A stretch of 64,000 nt of DNA from Salinispirillum sp049115955 (GTDB lineage Bacteria > Pseudomonadota > Gammaproteobacteria > Pseudomonadales > Natronospirillaceae). Below are positions 7,222 through 15,993 of the stretch, in pieces. The stretch covers positions 1 through 64,000 of the forward strand of contig JAGDZJ010000017.1 in assembly GCA_049115955.1 (NCBI GenBank). The letters run 5' to 3'. Under the pieces are notes generated by a model. The model was given only the letters and a program-made list of their open reading frames with translations. It ran no database searches and was not told the origin of the DNA. Numbering within the stretch: position 1 is the first letter of the stretch; the number at the start of each line of letters is the position of its first letter. The translations under genes were made by a program, and so were the position numbers.

Positions 7222-9777
7222 CTACCAAGCATTAGAACCAGCAGGTAAGCGACGATTCTGCGCGTATTCGCTGCGCCACTCTTCGCCTATTTCATACACG
7301 CTCAACTGACGGGCGGTACCTTCCAGCAGCCACTGACGCATAAAGTATTGCCACCCCTCAAGGCTGGTACCTTCCAGCACTAATGCACGCTGCAGCCGAC
7401 CGTTAAAATGCATGCGCTGCGCGCTGATATCATCCCAATGAAACCTTGCCAAAATAGGCAAAGACTCTGGCTGGGCTCGCAGTATGGCCGCCTGCCAACC
7501 CGTTCCTTCTTGGAAACGTGCATTGTTAAACTGATCGACTGACTGCTGCAACTCGGTCCAAAACGTGGTCAAGTAGAGCCCCAGTCGCGCGGGGTCCTGC
7601 ACCGAACTACTCAGCGTTACCTGCAACGCAGGAATCCCGGTGGGATTAACCAATTCGACCGACACGTCGCCCGCAAAGCCTTGTCGTTGAGCGATGCGCT
7701 GTAACACTTCCTCAACCCAAGGTGCAGACCACTCCGCCAATACTTGGTGCCGTAGGTCATTATGAGGCAGTTGCAAGAAGCGCGTTACCGATGATGTTGA
7801 ACCACTAACCTCCAACTCCGCGAACTGATGCCGAGGCGGCAGTGGGCTGGCTTCCATTGTCGGACTTGTCGGTACTACCATATCTTGGCGTGCTGTGCGC
7901 AGCCACGTCAGCATGGTGTTGGCACGCGGCCGATCAACACGCCCACTCAACAACACAGTCAACGGTTGCTGCGCCAGGTCAACAGGCATTACCATCTCCG
8001 GCCATTGTGCCCGCTGGCGCACCAAGCGCTGAGCCGCATTGCTGGTATCCGTCAATTCAGGCAATTGCGGCTGCATCCCCCACAGACTGCCAAGAAACTC
8101 GTAGGCCCACGCCTCAACGGCAGGCCATGCATCTTGATAATGCCAACTGATACCGGTGGCATCGACGGTCACCTGCAAGCCGCTGCCCGCGCTGCGCGTT
8201 GACAACGCCGACCACAAGGCTGTTTCATTCCACCACGCGGTTTCGTTCATCGCCCATGCTTGCCACTGAGCTTGACGCATGGGATCCGGCCCAATCGGCA
8301 CACCAACACGCACATGAGCGCTGACCAAATCCGTATCGTATCGGTTATCTTCATAGTGCCAGAAGGTAAGCCCTGGGGTTGCCAGTAATTGATCAGGCTG
8401 CCATCCCAATAAGCTGTATTCGTTAGCTTCAAAGCGCGTACGCTCGACAGTATAAGTCGGTGCTATCACTGGCAACTCGGCGCTGACCGCGCGTTGTAAA
8501 TAACCTTGTGCAACGGCTTCACGTCGCCAGTTGAGATTACCTGCACCGGGCGCCATTTCGAATACCACAAACAGGCTCGGATCCAGATTCAAGCCCTGTA
8601 CCGCCAGTTCTGGCGCTATGCGACGATCACCCGCTACACGGCGTACCAGTTCAGAAGCATCTGGGCCATTTTGAATGTGCGCCAAATAACGGCTGACCGA
8701 CCCGTATAACACAGCCTCATCTGCTCGTCCCTGGGCGGTAGGGCGCAGTGTCACAACGAAGTACTCGTCGTTAAAATGCGCTTTCAGGTCAGTAATCAGC
8801 CCCGCATCGCGCAGCCGTCGATTGAGGCCCGCCGCATAAGGGCTGGTTAGCCATTGCACCGCAGCTTCCGCTTTGTCACGCTGCTCAGCACGCAAACGCC
8901 AGGGATACAGAATGTGCAATTCATTGGTCAGTCCCGCACGACGCACGCGCACCACTTGCGGCTCCTGCAGTGCATCGACCAAGGGACTGTATATCAATTG
9001 ATGATCAGGCAGCGCCGTACCTGAACGGAGATCCGCAAAGGCATCGGCCAATTCACGCAAGGATTCAGCCGACATCGGTGCACGCAGGGAAATACGTAAC
9101 ACGCCAGTATGCAGTTTTTCCGCTATGCGTTGCGCCAACTGACGGGCTACACCTTCATCGCTTAGCGAGCGCCAATGCTCCAGATCGCGCATCAGCGACG
9201 AAGCATAGGCAGAACTGTCTGCCGACAGTTCATCCAACACGCGTAACTCCGCAGAGTCAAAAAAAGCATACGCGGGGTCCTGACGCGGCATGCGCTGACG
9301 CTCGTAATCGATAGCAGGGAGTGGCAACGCAGGAAGCTGGATCAAACGGGCAAAGTAGCGCACTTCATCCGCAAATATAGACGGACTGCTGTCCAACTTA
9401 ACACTGGAGTACGTGCGTCCGTGCTGCACAGTAAAACTGCCTAGTGGGTCACGAGCAGCACGGGTTTCCAGATGACGGTAACCCTGAGGGGTTTCGCCAT
9501 AAAACATCGTGCGTAACAGTAAATCATGCAGGCCGGGAAGATCGGCGGGGTCTGATAAATTACCGACCTCCCACTGCAACTCGAGTCTTGCCTGCGCGGC
9601 ATCAGGATCAGCAACCAAGTGCACTTCCAGTCCATTACTGAGCTGCACCACTTCCTGCTGCAAGGCGATAATCGCAGGCGCAACAGGCCGCGATTTCAAC
9701 CACCAACTGCCCGCACCCAGCACAATGCTCAGCACTACCAATACTAACAGCCCATTCAAATACCATCGCGTCAGCAC
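7222..9777 (-). CDS. membrane-anchored M16 (insulinase)-type protein lacking the zinc motif
   Basis: 851 residues with an N-terminal signal anchor (about 7-24) and a long periplasmic part. The pattern LSNGLEVHLV followed by a GNLSDPADLPGL segment matches the start of M16 metallopeptidase domains such as pitrilysin. The catalytic HxxEH expected just after this is absent: residues 82-94 read GLHDLLLRTMFYG, so the five motif positions (85-89) are D-L-L-L-R. Without the His pair and Glu the protein should not bind zinc or cleave peptides. Inactive M16 subunits are known as partners or chaperones of active ones (PqqG-like and mitochondrial processing peptidase alpha). No active partner lies nearby. 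Family call is fairly sure, role unknown. Confidence 0.72.
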   Translation of the reverse strand: MLTRWYLNGLLVLVVLSIVLGAGSWWLKSRPVAPAIIALQQEVVQLSNGLEVHLVADPDAAQARLELQWEVGNLSDPADLPGLHDLLLRTMFYGETPQGYRHLETRAARDPLGSFTVQHGRTYSSVKLDSSPSIFADEVRYFARLIQLPALPLPAIDYERQRMPRQDPAYAFFDSAELRVLDELSADSSAYASSLMRDLEHWRSLSDEGVARQLAQRIAEKLHTGVLRISLRAPMSAESLRELADAFADLRSGTALPDHQLIYSPLVDALQEPQVVRVRRAGLTNELHILYPWRLRAEQRDKAEAAVQWLTSPYAAGLNRRLRDAGLITDLKAHFNDEYFVVTLRPTAQGRADEAVLYGSVSRYLAHIQNGPDASELVRRVAGDRRIAPELAVQGLNLDPSLFVVFEMAPGAGNLNWRREAVAQGYLQRAVSAELPVIAPTYTVERTRFEANEYSLLGWQPDQLLATPGLTFWHYEDNRYDTDLVSAHVRVGVPIGPDPMRQAQWQAWAMNETAWWNETALWSALSTRSAGSGLQVTVDATGISWHYQDAWPAVEAWAYEFLGSLWGMQPQLPELTDTSNAAQRLVRQRAQWPEMVMPVDLAQQPLTVLLSGRVDRPRANTMLTWLRTARQDMVVPTSPTMEASPLPPRHQFAELEVSGSTSSVTRFLQLPHNDLRHQVLAEWSAPWVEEVLQRIAQRQGFAGDVSVELVNPTGIPALQVTLSSSVQDPARLGLYLTTFWTELQQSVDQFNNARFQEGTGWQAAILRAQPESLPILARFHWDDISAQRMHFNGRLQRALVLEGTSLEGWQYFMRQWLLEGTARQLSVYEIGEEWRSEYAQNRRLPAGSNAW

Positions 9778-9856
9778 AATCTACCCTGCCTGTCGTTTGC
9801 AATTCGCTGGCAGTATACCAGTACGACTGAGATGCGACAGCCGCTTTTCTAGGCAT

Positions 9857-9881
9857 AAAAAAGGGCGCCCGTCAGGCGCCC
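9857..9881 (-). terminator. rho-independent terminator of the fasciclin gene
   Basis: On the minus strand a GGGCGCC (9881-9875) / GGCGCCC (9869-9863) stem with loop TGACG is followed by six T. It lies 32 bases beyond the stop of the fasciclin-domain gene and ahead of the M16-type gene, separating the two transcripts. Confidence 0.88.
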
Positions 9882-9912
9882 AATGCATGAACCCACGAAA
9901 TGGGGTAATGGA

Positions 9913-10395
9913 TCAGTTAGGTAAAATTACCGCATTGATCACATGGATTACACCGTTGGACGTTTCGATGTCTGTCATTACAACCTGCGCACCGTCGATG
10001 TAGACATTACCGTTACGCACTTCGATATCAACATTAGAACCTTGTACCGTCGTGGCAGTAGACAGACCTACTACGTCGGCCGCCATAACTTTTCCAGGAA
10101 CCACGTGATACGTCAGTACCGCCTGCAGCGTGGGGATGTCAGCCAACAAACCTTCTACCGTACCGGCTGGCAACGCAGCAAAGGCTTCATCGGTCGGTGC
10201 AAACACAGTGAATGGACCAGGACCTTTCAGGGTATCAACCAAACCAGCAGCCTGTACTGCAGCAACCAAGGTGGTGAAGCTGCCTGCTTCTACTGCGGTA
10301 TCTACGATGTCTTTTGGCGCGTTGTGTGAACCTGCTTGCGCTGTGCCCGTCAACAATACAGTAGCCATTAGTGCGGCTTTGAATAGATTGGGCAT
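9913..10395 (-). CDS. secreted fasciclin (FAS1) domain protein
   Basis: 160 residues: a Sec signal peptide (1-21, predicted cleavage after AQA) followed by one complete FAS1 domain of about 135 residues. The two conserved boxes are present: H1 as FTVFAPTDEAF and H2 as GVIHVINAVILP, with the central YHVVPG segment between them. FAS1 proteins are exported or surface adhesion-type domains; the bacterial single-domain version has no settled function. The ATG is preceded by a purine-rich GAGAGACGAG. The gene is monocistronic with its own terminator. Confidence 0.9.
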   Translation of the reverse strand: MPNLFKAALMATVLLTGTAQAGSHNAPKDIVDTAVEAGSFTTLVAAVQAAGLVDTLKGPGPFTVFAPTDEAFAALPAGTVEGLLADIPTLQAVLTYHVVPGKVMAADVVGLSTATTVQGSNVDIEVRNGNVYIDGAQVVMTDIETSNGVIHVINAVILPN

Positions 10396-10763
10396 AACTC
10401 GTCTCTCTCTGTCGTGTTTATTGAAAAGTTAGTAGTGGCAAATCTCACGAGCAGCAACGTAAATCTCGACTACCTGCTCGCTGACATGTAACGAGGAGAA
10501 TTACGGTTGCTTAGTAAAAATTGGATGGGTAAACAGAGTTGAGAAAAACCGCAGTGGCAACCAAAAAAAGTCATGAATCTGCACAACGGAAACGCCGTAT
10601 ACGGCAGGCAATAAAAATCAGAGCAATGAATAAAGTAAAGATTTTGTTAGAAATTACCGAAAACTAGCGGAATTTAGCGACAAGTTTAACATTAAAAATG
10701 CGACAGACACACAGAGCAAGCCGATGATCGTCAGCCGCTCGGATAAATAAAAAATAGGATTTT
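10396..10763. other. gene-free AT-rich spacer between fasciclin gene and folK
   Basis: About 370 bases with no plausible coding frame. The part next to 10396 must hold the fasciclin promoter. A perfect 12-base palindrome GCCGTATACGGC occupies 10594-10605. The half next to folK is AT-rich and holds no clear hairpin with a T run. Nothing else is seen. Confidence 0.5.
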
Positions 10764-11276
10764 TTAGTTTTCGGGGGAGATCCAGCCGATATCAACCACG
10801 CGCAAGGGCTGCTTTTCGTGCGGAAACAGCGCCCACAAGGTACTCCACGTATGCTCAACATCACCCGGCACCGGCTGGTTAGGACGAATATCCGCCAAGG
10901 GCTTCAGTACATAGGCGTTTTTATAAACCTCGTAGCGCGGCAAACGAATGCCTTCCACCATGCCATTGAGCGTACCGAACGTCAGCACGTCGATATCCAG
11001 CGTCCGATCCGAAAACTTCGGCTGACTGCGGTCGCGGCCGCAGTCGTCTTCTATTTGTTTCAAGTGCAGATTCAGCGCAGGCAACGACTCTGTGGTCCAA
11101 ATCGCCACCACCAGGTTAAAGAAGGCTTCACCGTCAAACCCGACTGCCGCACTTTCATACACCGGCGACACATCCATTGCACCATACGCATCGGCCAGTG
11201 CCGTTAACGCTGTCGACAGATGATATTCGCGATCCACATTAGAGCCCAGGCTCAGCAGCACCTCAGTTCCCGGCAT
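10764..11276 (-). CDS. folK: 2-amino-4-hydroxy-6-hydroxymethyldihydropteridine diphosphokinase
   Basis: HPPK transfers pyrophosphate from ATP to 6-hydroxymethyl-dihydropterin in folate synthesis; 170 residues, normal length. The start VLLSLGSNVDR carries the GSN pterin-binding loop. The family signature appears as DRTLDIDVLTFG, whose two Asp bind the magnesium ions, followed by the LPRYEVYKNAYVLKPL segment typical of HPPK. Its start overlaps the end of folB by 14 bases, so translation is coupled. Last gene of the tsaD-folB-folK run. Confidence 0.92.
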   Translation of the reverse strand: MPGTEVLLSLGSNVDREYHLSTALTALADAYGAMDVSPVYESAAVGFDGEAFFNLVVAIWTTESLPALNLHLKQIEDDCGRDRSQPKFSDRTLDIDVLTFGTLNGMVEGIRLPRYEVYKNAYVLKPLADIRPNQPVPGDVEHTWSTLWALFPHEKQPLRVVDIGWISPEN

Positions 11277-11646
11277 CGGTAAGCCTCCGCGACAAATGGA
11301 GTTCCGCGCCTTGCGCGCCCGGTATGCAGCCGTCCTTGTAGATCACTAAATCCACTTGCGGCACAGCGTACTGCCGAAATAGCTCCGCACACAGATTGGT
11401 CGCAAAGGCTTCAAGCAGCTCGAACTTCGCTGCCGCACCGTAGGCCACAACAGTCTCCGCCACCGCCGCGTAATTCAGCGTGTATTGCAGATCGTCAGTG
11501 TCGCCGGCCTGCCGAATGTCCGTGTGCAAGGTGATGTCGAGGCGCAACGTTTGCGGCGCCAAGCGCTCAAAGTCGTACACGCCGATCAAGGTCGGCACCT
11601 GCAAATTGCGAATAACCAGTCGATCAGGTGCGCTCGGATGGGTCAT
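11263..11646 (-). CDS. folB: dihydroneopterin aldolase
   Basis: Converts 7,8-dihydroneopterin to 6-hydroxymethyl-dihydropterin and glycolaldehyde, the step just before FolK. 127 residues from the ATG at 11646. Expected features are visible: LIGVYDFER with the substrate-binding Glu, the TLNYAAV segment with its Tyr, and a YKDGCIPGAQG segment in place of the usual KPGA lysine loop. The ATG overlaps the TGA of tsaD (ATGA, 4 bases), which fixes this start over longer upstream frames. It overlaps folK by 14 bases. Confidence 0.9.
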   Translation of the reverse strand: MTHPSAPDRLVIRNLQVPTLIGVYDFERLAPQTLRLDITLHTDIRQAGDTDDLQYTLNYAAVAETVVAYGAAAKFELLEAFATNLCAELFRQYAVPQVDLVIYKDGCIPGAQGAELHLSRRLTDAGN

Positions 11647-12680
11647 AACACGTCCTGGGCTTGTGGTACCTGTAGCTCGGTTAACGGCCAGCGCGCCTTT
11701 AGACGCACCGCTTGGTCGCTGCACTCACCGGCTTTCAATCGCTGCGCGCCTGCATAGGCAATCATCGCGCCGTTATCGGTGCAGAACGATAATGCGGGAT
11801 AATACACCCGAGCGCCACGGGCCGAGGTCGCTTCTTCTAAGGCCTCACGTAACGCCAAGTTGGCACTCACTCCGCCTGCGGCCACCAGAGTCTTGTAGCC
11901 CGTCGCATCCAATGCACGCTTACACTTAATCACCAGCGTGCGTACCACGGCGGTTTGAAAGGCCAGAGAGATGTCGGCTTTGTCTTGGCGCGTCAGGGGT
12001 TCATCCATCGCCTGCACGGCCTGGCGCACGGCGGTTTTCAAGCCGCTGAAGGAAAAATCCATGCCGGGGCGATCCACCATCGGGGACGGAAACTTAAACC
12101 GCCCGGCCACACCCTCATTGGCTAACGCTGCTAACTCAGGGCCACCGGGGTACGGCAAACCGATCAGCTTAGCGGTTTTGTCGAAGGCTTCACCGGCGGC
12201 GTCATCCAGGCTTTCACCCAGCAATTCATAGCGCCCAACGGCCTCTACCTTTATAAGCTGGGTGTGACCACCAGACACTAATAAAGCAACGAAAGGAAAT
12301 TCAGGCGGATTCGCTTCCAGCATGGGCGCTAATAAGTGCCCTTCCATATGGTGCACGGCCAACGCTGGTACGTTCCACGCGAACGCCATGCTGCGTGCCG
12401 CCATCGCGCCCACCATTAAGGCACCCAATAAACCAGGGCCCGCCGTGTACGCCACGCCGCCGATGTCGGCGCGCTCAACGTTTGCATCGGCCATCACTTC
12501 ACGTACCAAGGGCAATAAACGCCGTACGTGATCGCGCGACGCCAGCTCAGGCACCACACCACCGTATTGGGCGTGCATCTTTACTTGACTGTATAAACGG
12601 TGCGCCAACAGGCCGCGCTCCGTATCATACAGCGCTACGCCTGTCTCATCGCAGGAAGATTCAACACCCAATACCAACAT
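11643..12680 (-). CDS. tsaD: tRNA threonylcarbamoyladenosine synthase subunit TsaD
   Basis: Catalytic subunit (with TsaB/TsaE) for t6A37 modification of ANN-decoding tRNAs. Starting at the ATG at 12680 gives 345 residues opening MLVLGVESSCDETG, the standard family N-terminus; eleven residues further upstream would be out of character. The metal-binding HxxxH is H111-M-E-G-H115, and the ATPase-fold motifs LVSGGHTQL and VAAGGVSANLALR are intact. It is divergent from rpsU. Its stop overlaps the folB start by four bases, forming a translationally coupled tsaD-folB-folK operon. Confidence 0.94.
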   Translation of the reverse strand: MLVLGVESSCDETGVALYDTERGLLAHRLYSQVKMHAQYGGVVPELASRDHVRRLLPLVREVMADANVERADIGGVAYTAGPGLLGALMVGAMAARSMAFAWNVPALAVHHMEGHLLAPMLEANPPEFPFVALLVSGGHTQLIKVEAVGRYELLGESLDDAAGEAFDKTAKLIGLPYPGGPELAALANEGVAGRFKFPSPMVDRPGMDFSFSGLKTAVRQAVQAMDEPLTRQDKADISLAFQTAVVRTLVIKCKRALDATGYKTLVAAGGVSANLALREALEEATSARGARVYYPALSFCTDNGAMIAYAGAQRLKAGECSDQAVRLKARWPLTELQVPQAQDVL

Positions 12681-12805
12681 AAAAGCGTCCAGACCGCGCG
12701 TGCGGCGATTCATAACCGGTGAGATTCAGGCGCGCATAATACTGGCGCAGCCCAGACTTTGCCAGCCCAGCGCTGGCATGCTGAATAAAAGCCTGTATCC
12801 TTGTT

Positions 12806-12834
12806 TTGACAACCGTCGCTGGCGGGCGTAAAAT
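12806..12834 (+). promoter_or_regulatory. sigma-70 promoter of the rpsU-yqeY-dnaG-rpoD operon
   Basis: Perfect -35 TTGACA (12806-12811), 17-base spacer, and near-consensus -10 TAAAAT (12829-12834), followed by a GC-rich discriminator CGCGCC. The predicted start near 12841 gives a leader of about 125 bases before rpsU. The discriminator type suggests growth-rate or stringent control, as expected for a ribosomal protein operon. Confidence 0.8.
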
Positions 12835-12965
12835 CGCGCCTCCCAAATCTGGGCCCTCAGTCATTGCTTAGGGATTACGGTTTGGGTTTACTGGGGGAAT
12901 CGCTGCCAAGCGCACTTTTCTTCCCACAAGCAACTTTGCACACAACGGAAAAGGTCAAAAAGTAC

Positions 12966-13181
12966 ATGCCACAAGTAAAAGTAAAAGATAACGAGCCATT
13001 CGACGTCGCTCTGCGCCGTTTCAAGCGTTCTTGCGAAAAAGCCGGTGTTCTGGCTGACGTGCGTAAGCGCGAATTCTACGAAAAGCCTACTTGGGCTCGT
13101 AAGCGCAAAGCAGCCGCTGCTGTTAAACGCCACGCGAAGAAAGTATCACGCGAAAGCAAACGTCTGAACCGCCTGTACTAA
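12966..13181 (+). CDS. rpsU: 30S ribosomal protein S21
   Basis: 71-residue S21, needed for base pairing of 16S rRNA with mRNA leaders. The ATG at 12966 gives the standard opening MPQVKVKDNEPFDVALRRF and a basic C-terminus rich in Arg and Lys, exactly the family length. An in-frame extension upstream to 12864 is not conserved and lies in the untranslated leader. First gene of the macromolecular-synthesis operon, transcribed from the promoter at 12806. Confidence 0.97.
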   Translation: MPQVKVKDNEPFDVALRRFKRSCEKAGVLADVRKREFYEKPTWARKRKAAAAVKRHAKKVSRESKRLNRLY

Positions 13182-13199
13182 TTACTGATTACAGTAATC
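13182..13199 (+). other. small hairpin after rpsU
   Basis: Perfect inverted repeat ATTACTG (13182-13188) / CAGTAAT (13193-13199) with loop ATTA, starting directly at the rpsU stop. No T run follows. It may act as a leaky attenuator or mRNA-processing site that lets S21 be made in larger amounts than DnaG and RpoD, as known for the E. coli operon; this role is inferred from position. Confidence 0.45.
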
Positions 13200-13329
13200 G
13201 TACACCGTTTTAGCCTATTGTCCTGCGGCCTTGACCGCCACAGGGTGTAGTATCTGGCGCCAGACATTGGTCTCGCTGCCCGATTTTTCCGTTATGCTGT
13301 AGCAAAACGCGCATCCACCGGAGACCACA

Positions 13330-13773
13330 ATGAGTTTGAAGACCGATTTAACCAATGCGATGAAAGACGCAATGCGGGCGCAAGACAAAGCGCGCCTGGG
13401 TGCTATTCGCATGATGTTGTCGGAAATTAAACGGGTTGAGGTGGATGAGCGCATAGAACTGAGTGATGAACGCATCCTGGCCATTCTGGATAAAATGCAG
13501 AAGCAGCGCCGCGATTCCGTCTCCCAGTTTGCTGCTGCAGGTCGACAAGACCTTGTCGACGTTGAAGAAGCCGAACTGGAGGTGATCTCTCAGTTTCTGC
13601 CCGCACAGCTTTCCGAAGCAGAGTTGCAGGCGTTGGTTCAATCCGCAGTTAATGAAACCGGTGCACAGTCGATGGCTGACATGGGTAAAGTTATGGCTAT
13701 ACTGAAACCTCAGGTTCAGGGCCGTGCGGATATGGCCGTCGTCAGCAAGCTGGTGAAAGCGTGCATGGGTTGA
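13330..13773 (+). CDS. yqeY: GatB/YqeY domain-containing protein
   Basis: 147 residues, a stand-alone YqeY domain related to the tRNA-binding tail of GatB amidotransferase subunits. It opens with the usual SLKTDLTNAMKDAMRAQDK and ends with the conserved MGKVMAILKPQVQGRADMAVVS-type helix. The exact role is not established; tRNA binding is inferred from the GatB tail. It follows a GGAG ribosome binding site (ACCGGAGACC) and sits between rpsU and dnaG, the arrangement also found in Pseudomonas. Confidence 0.9.
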   Translation: MSLKTDLTNAMKDAMRAQDKARLGAIRMMLSEIKRVEVDERIELSDERILAILDKMQKQRRDSVSQFAAAGRQDLVDVEEAELEVISQFLPAQLSEAELQALVQSAVNETGAQSMADMGKVMAILKPQVQGRADMAVVSKLVKACMG

Positions 13774-13841
13774 AGCATATTATGCCCCAATAAACACCGC
13801 ACAACCGCGTTTCCACATTCTGCCAGCCCAAGGTTTCCAGC

Positions 13842-15899
13842 ATGGCCGGACGCATACCACAGTCCTTTATTGACGATCTGCTCGAACGAGTCGACATCGT
13901 GGACGTCATATCGCATCGAGTAAAGCTCAAGCGTACGGGTAAGAACTACTCCGGACTCTGTCCGTTTCACAACGAGAAATCCCCCTCTTTTTCGGTCAAC
14001 CCACAAAAGCAGTTTTATTATTGCTTTGGTTGCGGCGCTGCCGGCAACTCACTGAAGTTTTTGCTGGAGCACGACCGCCTAGAATTTCCTGAAGCCGTGG
14101 AAGAACTCGCCCGCACCGCTGGCGTCGAAGTCCCGCGTGAACACAATCCGCAAGAAGACAAGCAGCGTCATCAACGCAAAAGCCTGCAAAGCGTACTCGA
14201 CGTCGCCGAAACCTTTTATCGCGACCAACTTCGCCAGCACGCGCGCGGCGACCAAGCCGTGCGTTATTTGAAAGGCCGCGGCCTCAGCGGACAAATAGCC
14301 CGACAGTTTGGCGTCGGGTACGCCCCACCGGGCTGGGATAACCTAATGCAAGCTGCCGGCGCCGAAGACCCCGCTCAGCTTAAACGCCTGATCGACGCCG
14401 GCATGGTGATCGAAAAAGAAGACGGGAAAGTCTACGACCGCTTCCGTGATCGCATCATGTTTCCCATTCGCAATCAACGCGGACAGGTCATCGGCTTTGG
14501 TGGGCGTGTACTGACCGACGAAAAGCCCAAATACCTAAACTCACCCGAGACCGACCTGTACCAGAAGCGCAAGGAACTGTACGGCCTGTATGAAGCCCTA
14601 CAAGCCGAACGCAAACCTGAGCGCTTCCTCGTCGTTGAAGGGTACATGGACGTCATCAGCCTGCATCAGTTCGGCGTGCCGTACGGCGTGGCCACCCTCG
14701 GCACCGCTACCAGCGAAGAACACCTGCGCAAACTGTTCAAACTGGCCAATGAAGTTATCTTTTGTTTCGACGGCGACAAAGCCGGTCGCCAAGCCGCCGT
14801 GCGCGCACTGGATGTTGCATTGAGCGAAGCGCGTGACGGCCGCACCATGCGGTTCTTATTCCTACCCGACGGCGAAGATCCCGACACACTGATTCGCCAA
14901 GAAGGCGTGGTCGATTTTGAACAACGGCTCGCCCGCTCGCCGAGCCTGGGTGAATTCATCTTGCAGCATTGGCAAGAACAGGTCGACATGACCAGCGTAG
15001 AGGGCAAAGCCCACCTCGTGTATATCGCCCTACCCGACCTGCAACGCTTACCCGCCGATGGCACGCTGCGCCCCATGATCATGCTTCGTTTAGCCGAGCT
15101 GGCTGGCCTGCCGATTGACGTCATCAACCAGCAGCTAGAGCAATACACCGCCAAACACCCCCTACGGCGTGTCACTGACGAACCCGCACAAGGTAAAGAT
15201 AGCGTACGCAAAGGCAGCCCGGATTTACCGCCACTGATGGCGGCCGATGACGTTGCTGAACTACCGAGCTGGATGCGTGAAGGCCCGCCCGTCATCACCG
15301 ATGACATGCCGGTCGATATGCATTCGCACCCGGACAGCGCGCACGACGAAGCCGATTTCGGCGTTTTTGAGCAAGGACTCGACCACAGCCAGCCGCCCCC
15401 GCAAACGCGGTACCGCGCACCCACACCGGTTGACCTCAAGCAGACTCGCCAGCCGCCGCCGTGGCAAAAAGCCATGGCGCTTATGCTGTGCTGGCCTTCT
15501 TTGGCCACCACCATCGACATCGGCCAGCGCCGTTTCAAGGCGGGTGACCACACTGCCTGGGTGGAAAGCATGCTCACGCTATTACAGAAACATCCCGCCG
15601 CGAACCGCTACGCCGCACATGACTTGCTGGCCCCGCATGGCTTCGACGAATTGCTGCAGGCCCTGTCGCGTACGGAATACTTCGCTATACTGACGCAATA
15701 CGCGCAGGCGCAGGATTTCCATCGGGACATCCTTCGTGCTCTGATTCTAGATCTGACGCATCAACCGTCAGAACATGAGGAATACCAACAATTGCGGCAG
15801 TTATGGCTTACCGATCACCGCTTAATGAGCAAAGAACAGAAAGAAAGGTACCTTGCGCTGTTGAAATCCAGCAAAAGCGGCCCCAATAAGGGTGCCTAG
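13842..15899 (+). CDS. dnaG: DNA primase
   Basis: Makes RNA primers for replication; 685 residues. The zinc ribbon has C40, H43, C61 and C64, the same spacing as in E. coli. The TOPRIM core follows with EGYMDVISLHQFG and the metal-binding CFDGDKAGRQAA. A proline- and acid-rich linker (about 445-530) is longer than in E. coli and leads to the C-terminal DnaB-binding helicase-interaction domain. Third gene of the macromolecular-synthesis operon, 68 bases after yqeY. Confidence 0.96.
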   Translation: MAGRIPQSFIDDLLERVDIVDVISHRVKLKRTGKNYSGLCPFHNEKSPSFSVNPQKQFYYCFGCGAAGNSLKFLLEHDRLEFPEAVEELARTAGVEVPREHNPQEDKQRHQRKSLQSVLDVAETFYRDQLRQHARGDQAVRYLKGRGLSGQIARQFGVGYAPPGWDNLMQAAGAEDPAQLKRLIDAGMVIEKEDGKVYDRFRDRIMFPIRNQRGQVIGFGGRVLTDEKPKYLNSPETDLYQKRKELYGLYEALQAERKPERFLVVEGYMDVISLHQFGVPYGVATLGTATSEEHLRKLFKLANEVIFCFDGDKAGRQAAVRALDVALSEARDGRTMRFLFLPDGEDPDTLIRQEGVVDFEQRLARSPSLGEFILQHWQEQVDMTSVEGKAHLVYIALPDLQRLPADGTLRPMIMLRLAELAGLPIDVINQQLEQYTAKHPLRRVTDEPAQGKDSVRKGSPDLPPLMAADDVAELPSWMREGPPVITDDMPVDMHSHPDSAHDEADFGVFEQGLDHSQPPPQTRYRAPTPVDLKQTRQPPPWQKAMALMLCWPSLATTIDIGQRRFKAGDHTAWVESMLTLLQKHPAANRYAAHDLLAPHGFDELLQALSRTEYFAILTQYAQAQDFHRDILRALILDLTHQPSEHEEYQQLRQLWLTDHRLMSKEQKERYLALLKSSKSGPNKGA

Positions 15900-15993
15900 C
15901 CATAGTAAGCAGTAGAAATTCCTCGGGTTAATCGCTATACTGCGCCGCTATTTTTTATAATCCCCGAGCACTTGACACAATACAGGTATTTGG

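Noticed and set aside
12864..12965. N-terminal extension of rpsU
   Set aside because: S21 is about 70 residues and always starts MPxVKV; the extension lies in the leader between the promoter and the real ATG.
14666..15577. 303-codon minus-strand frame opposite dnaG
   Set aside because: Ser/Arg-rich low-complexity translation opposite conserved primase domains, with no ribosome binding site or homology pattern.
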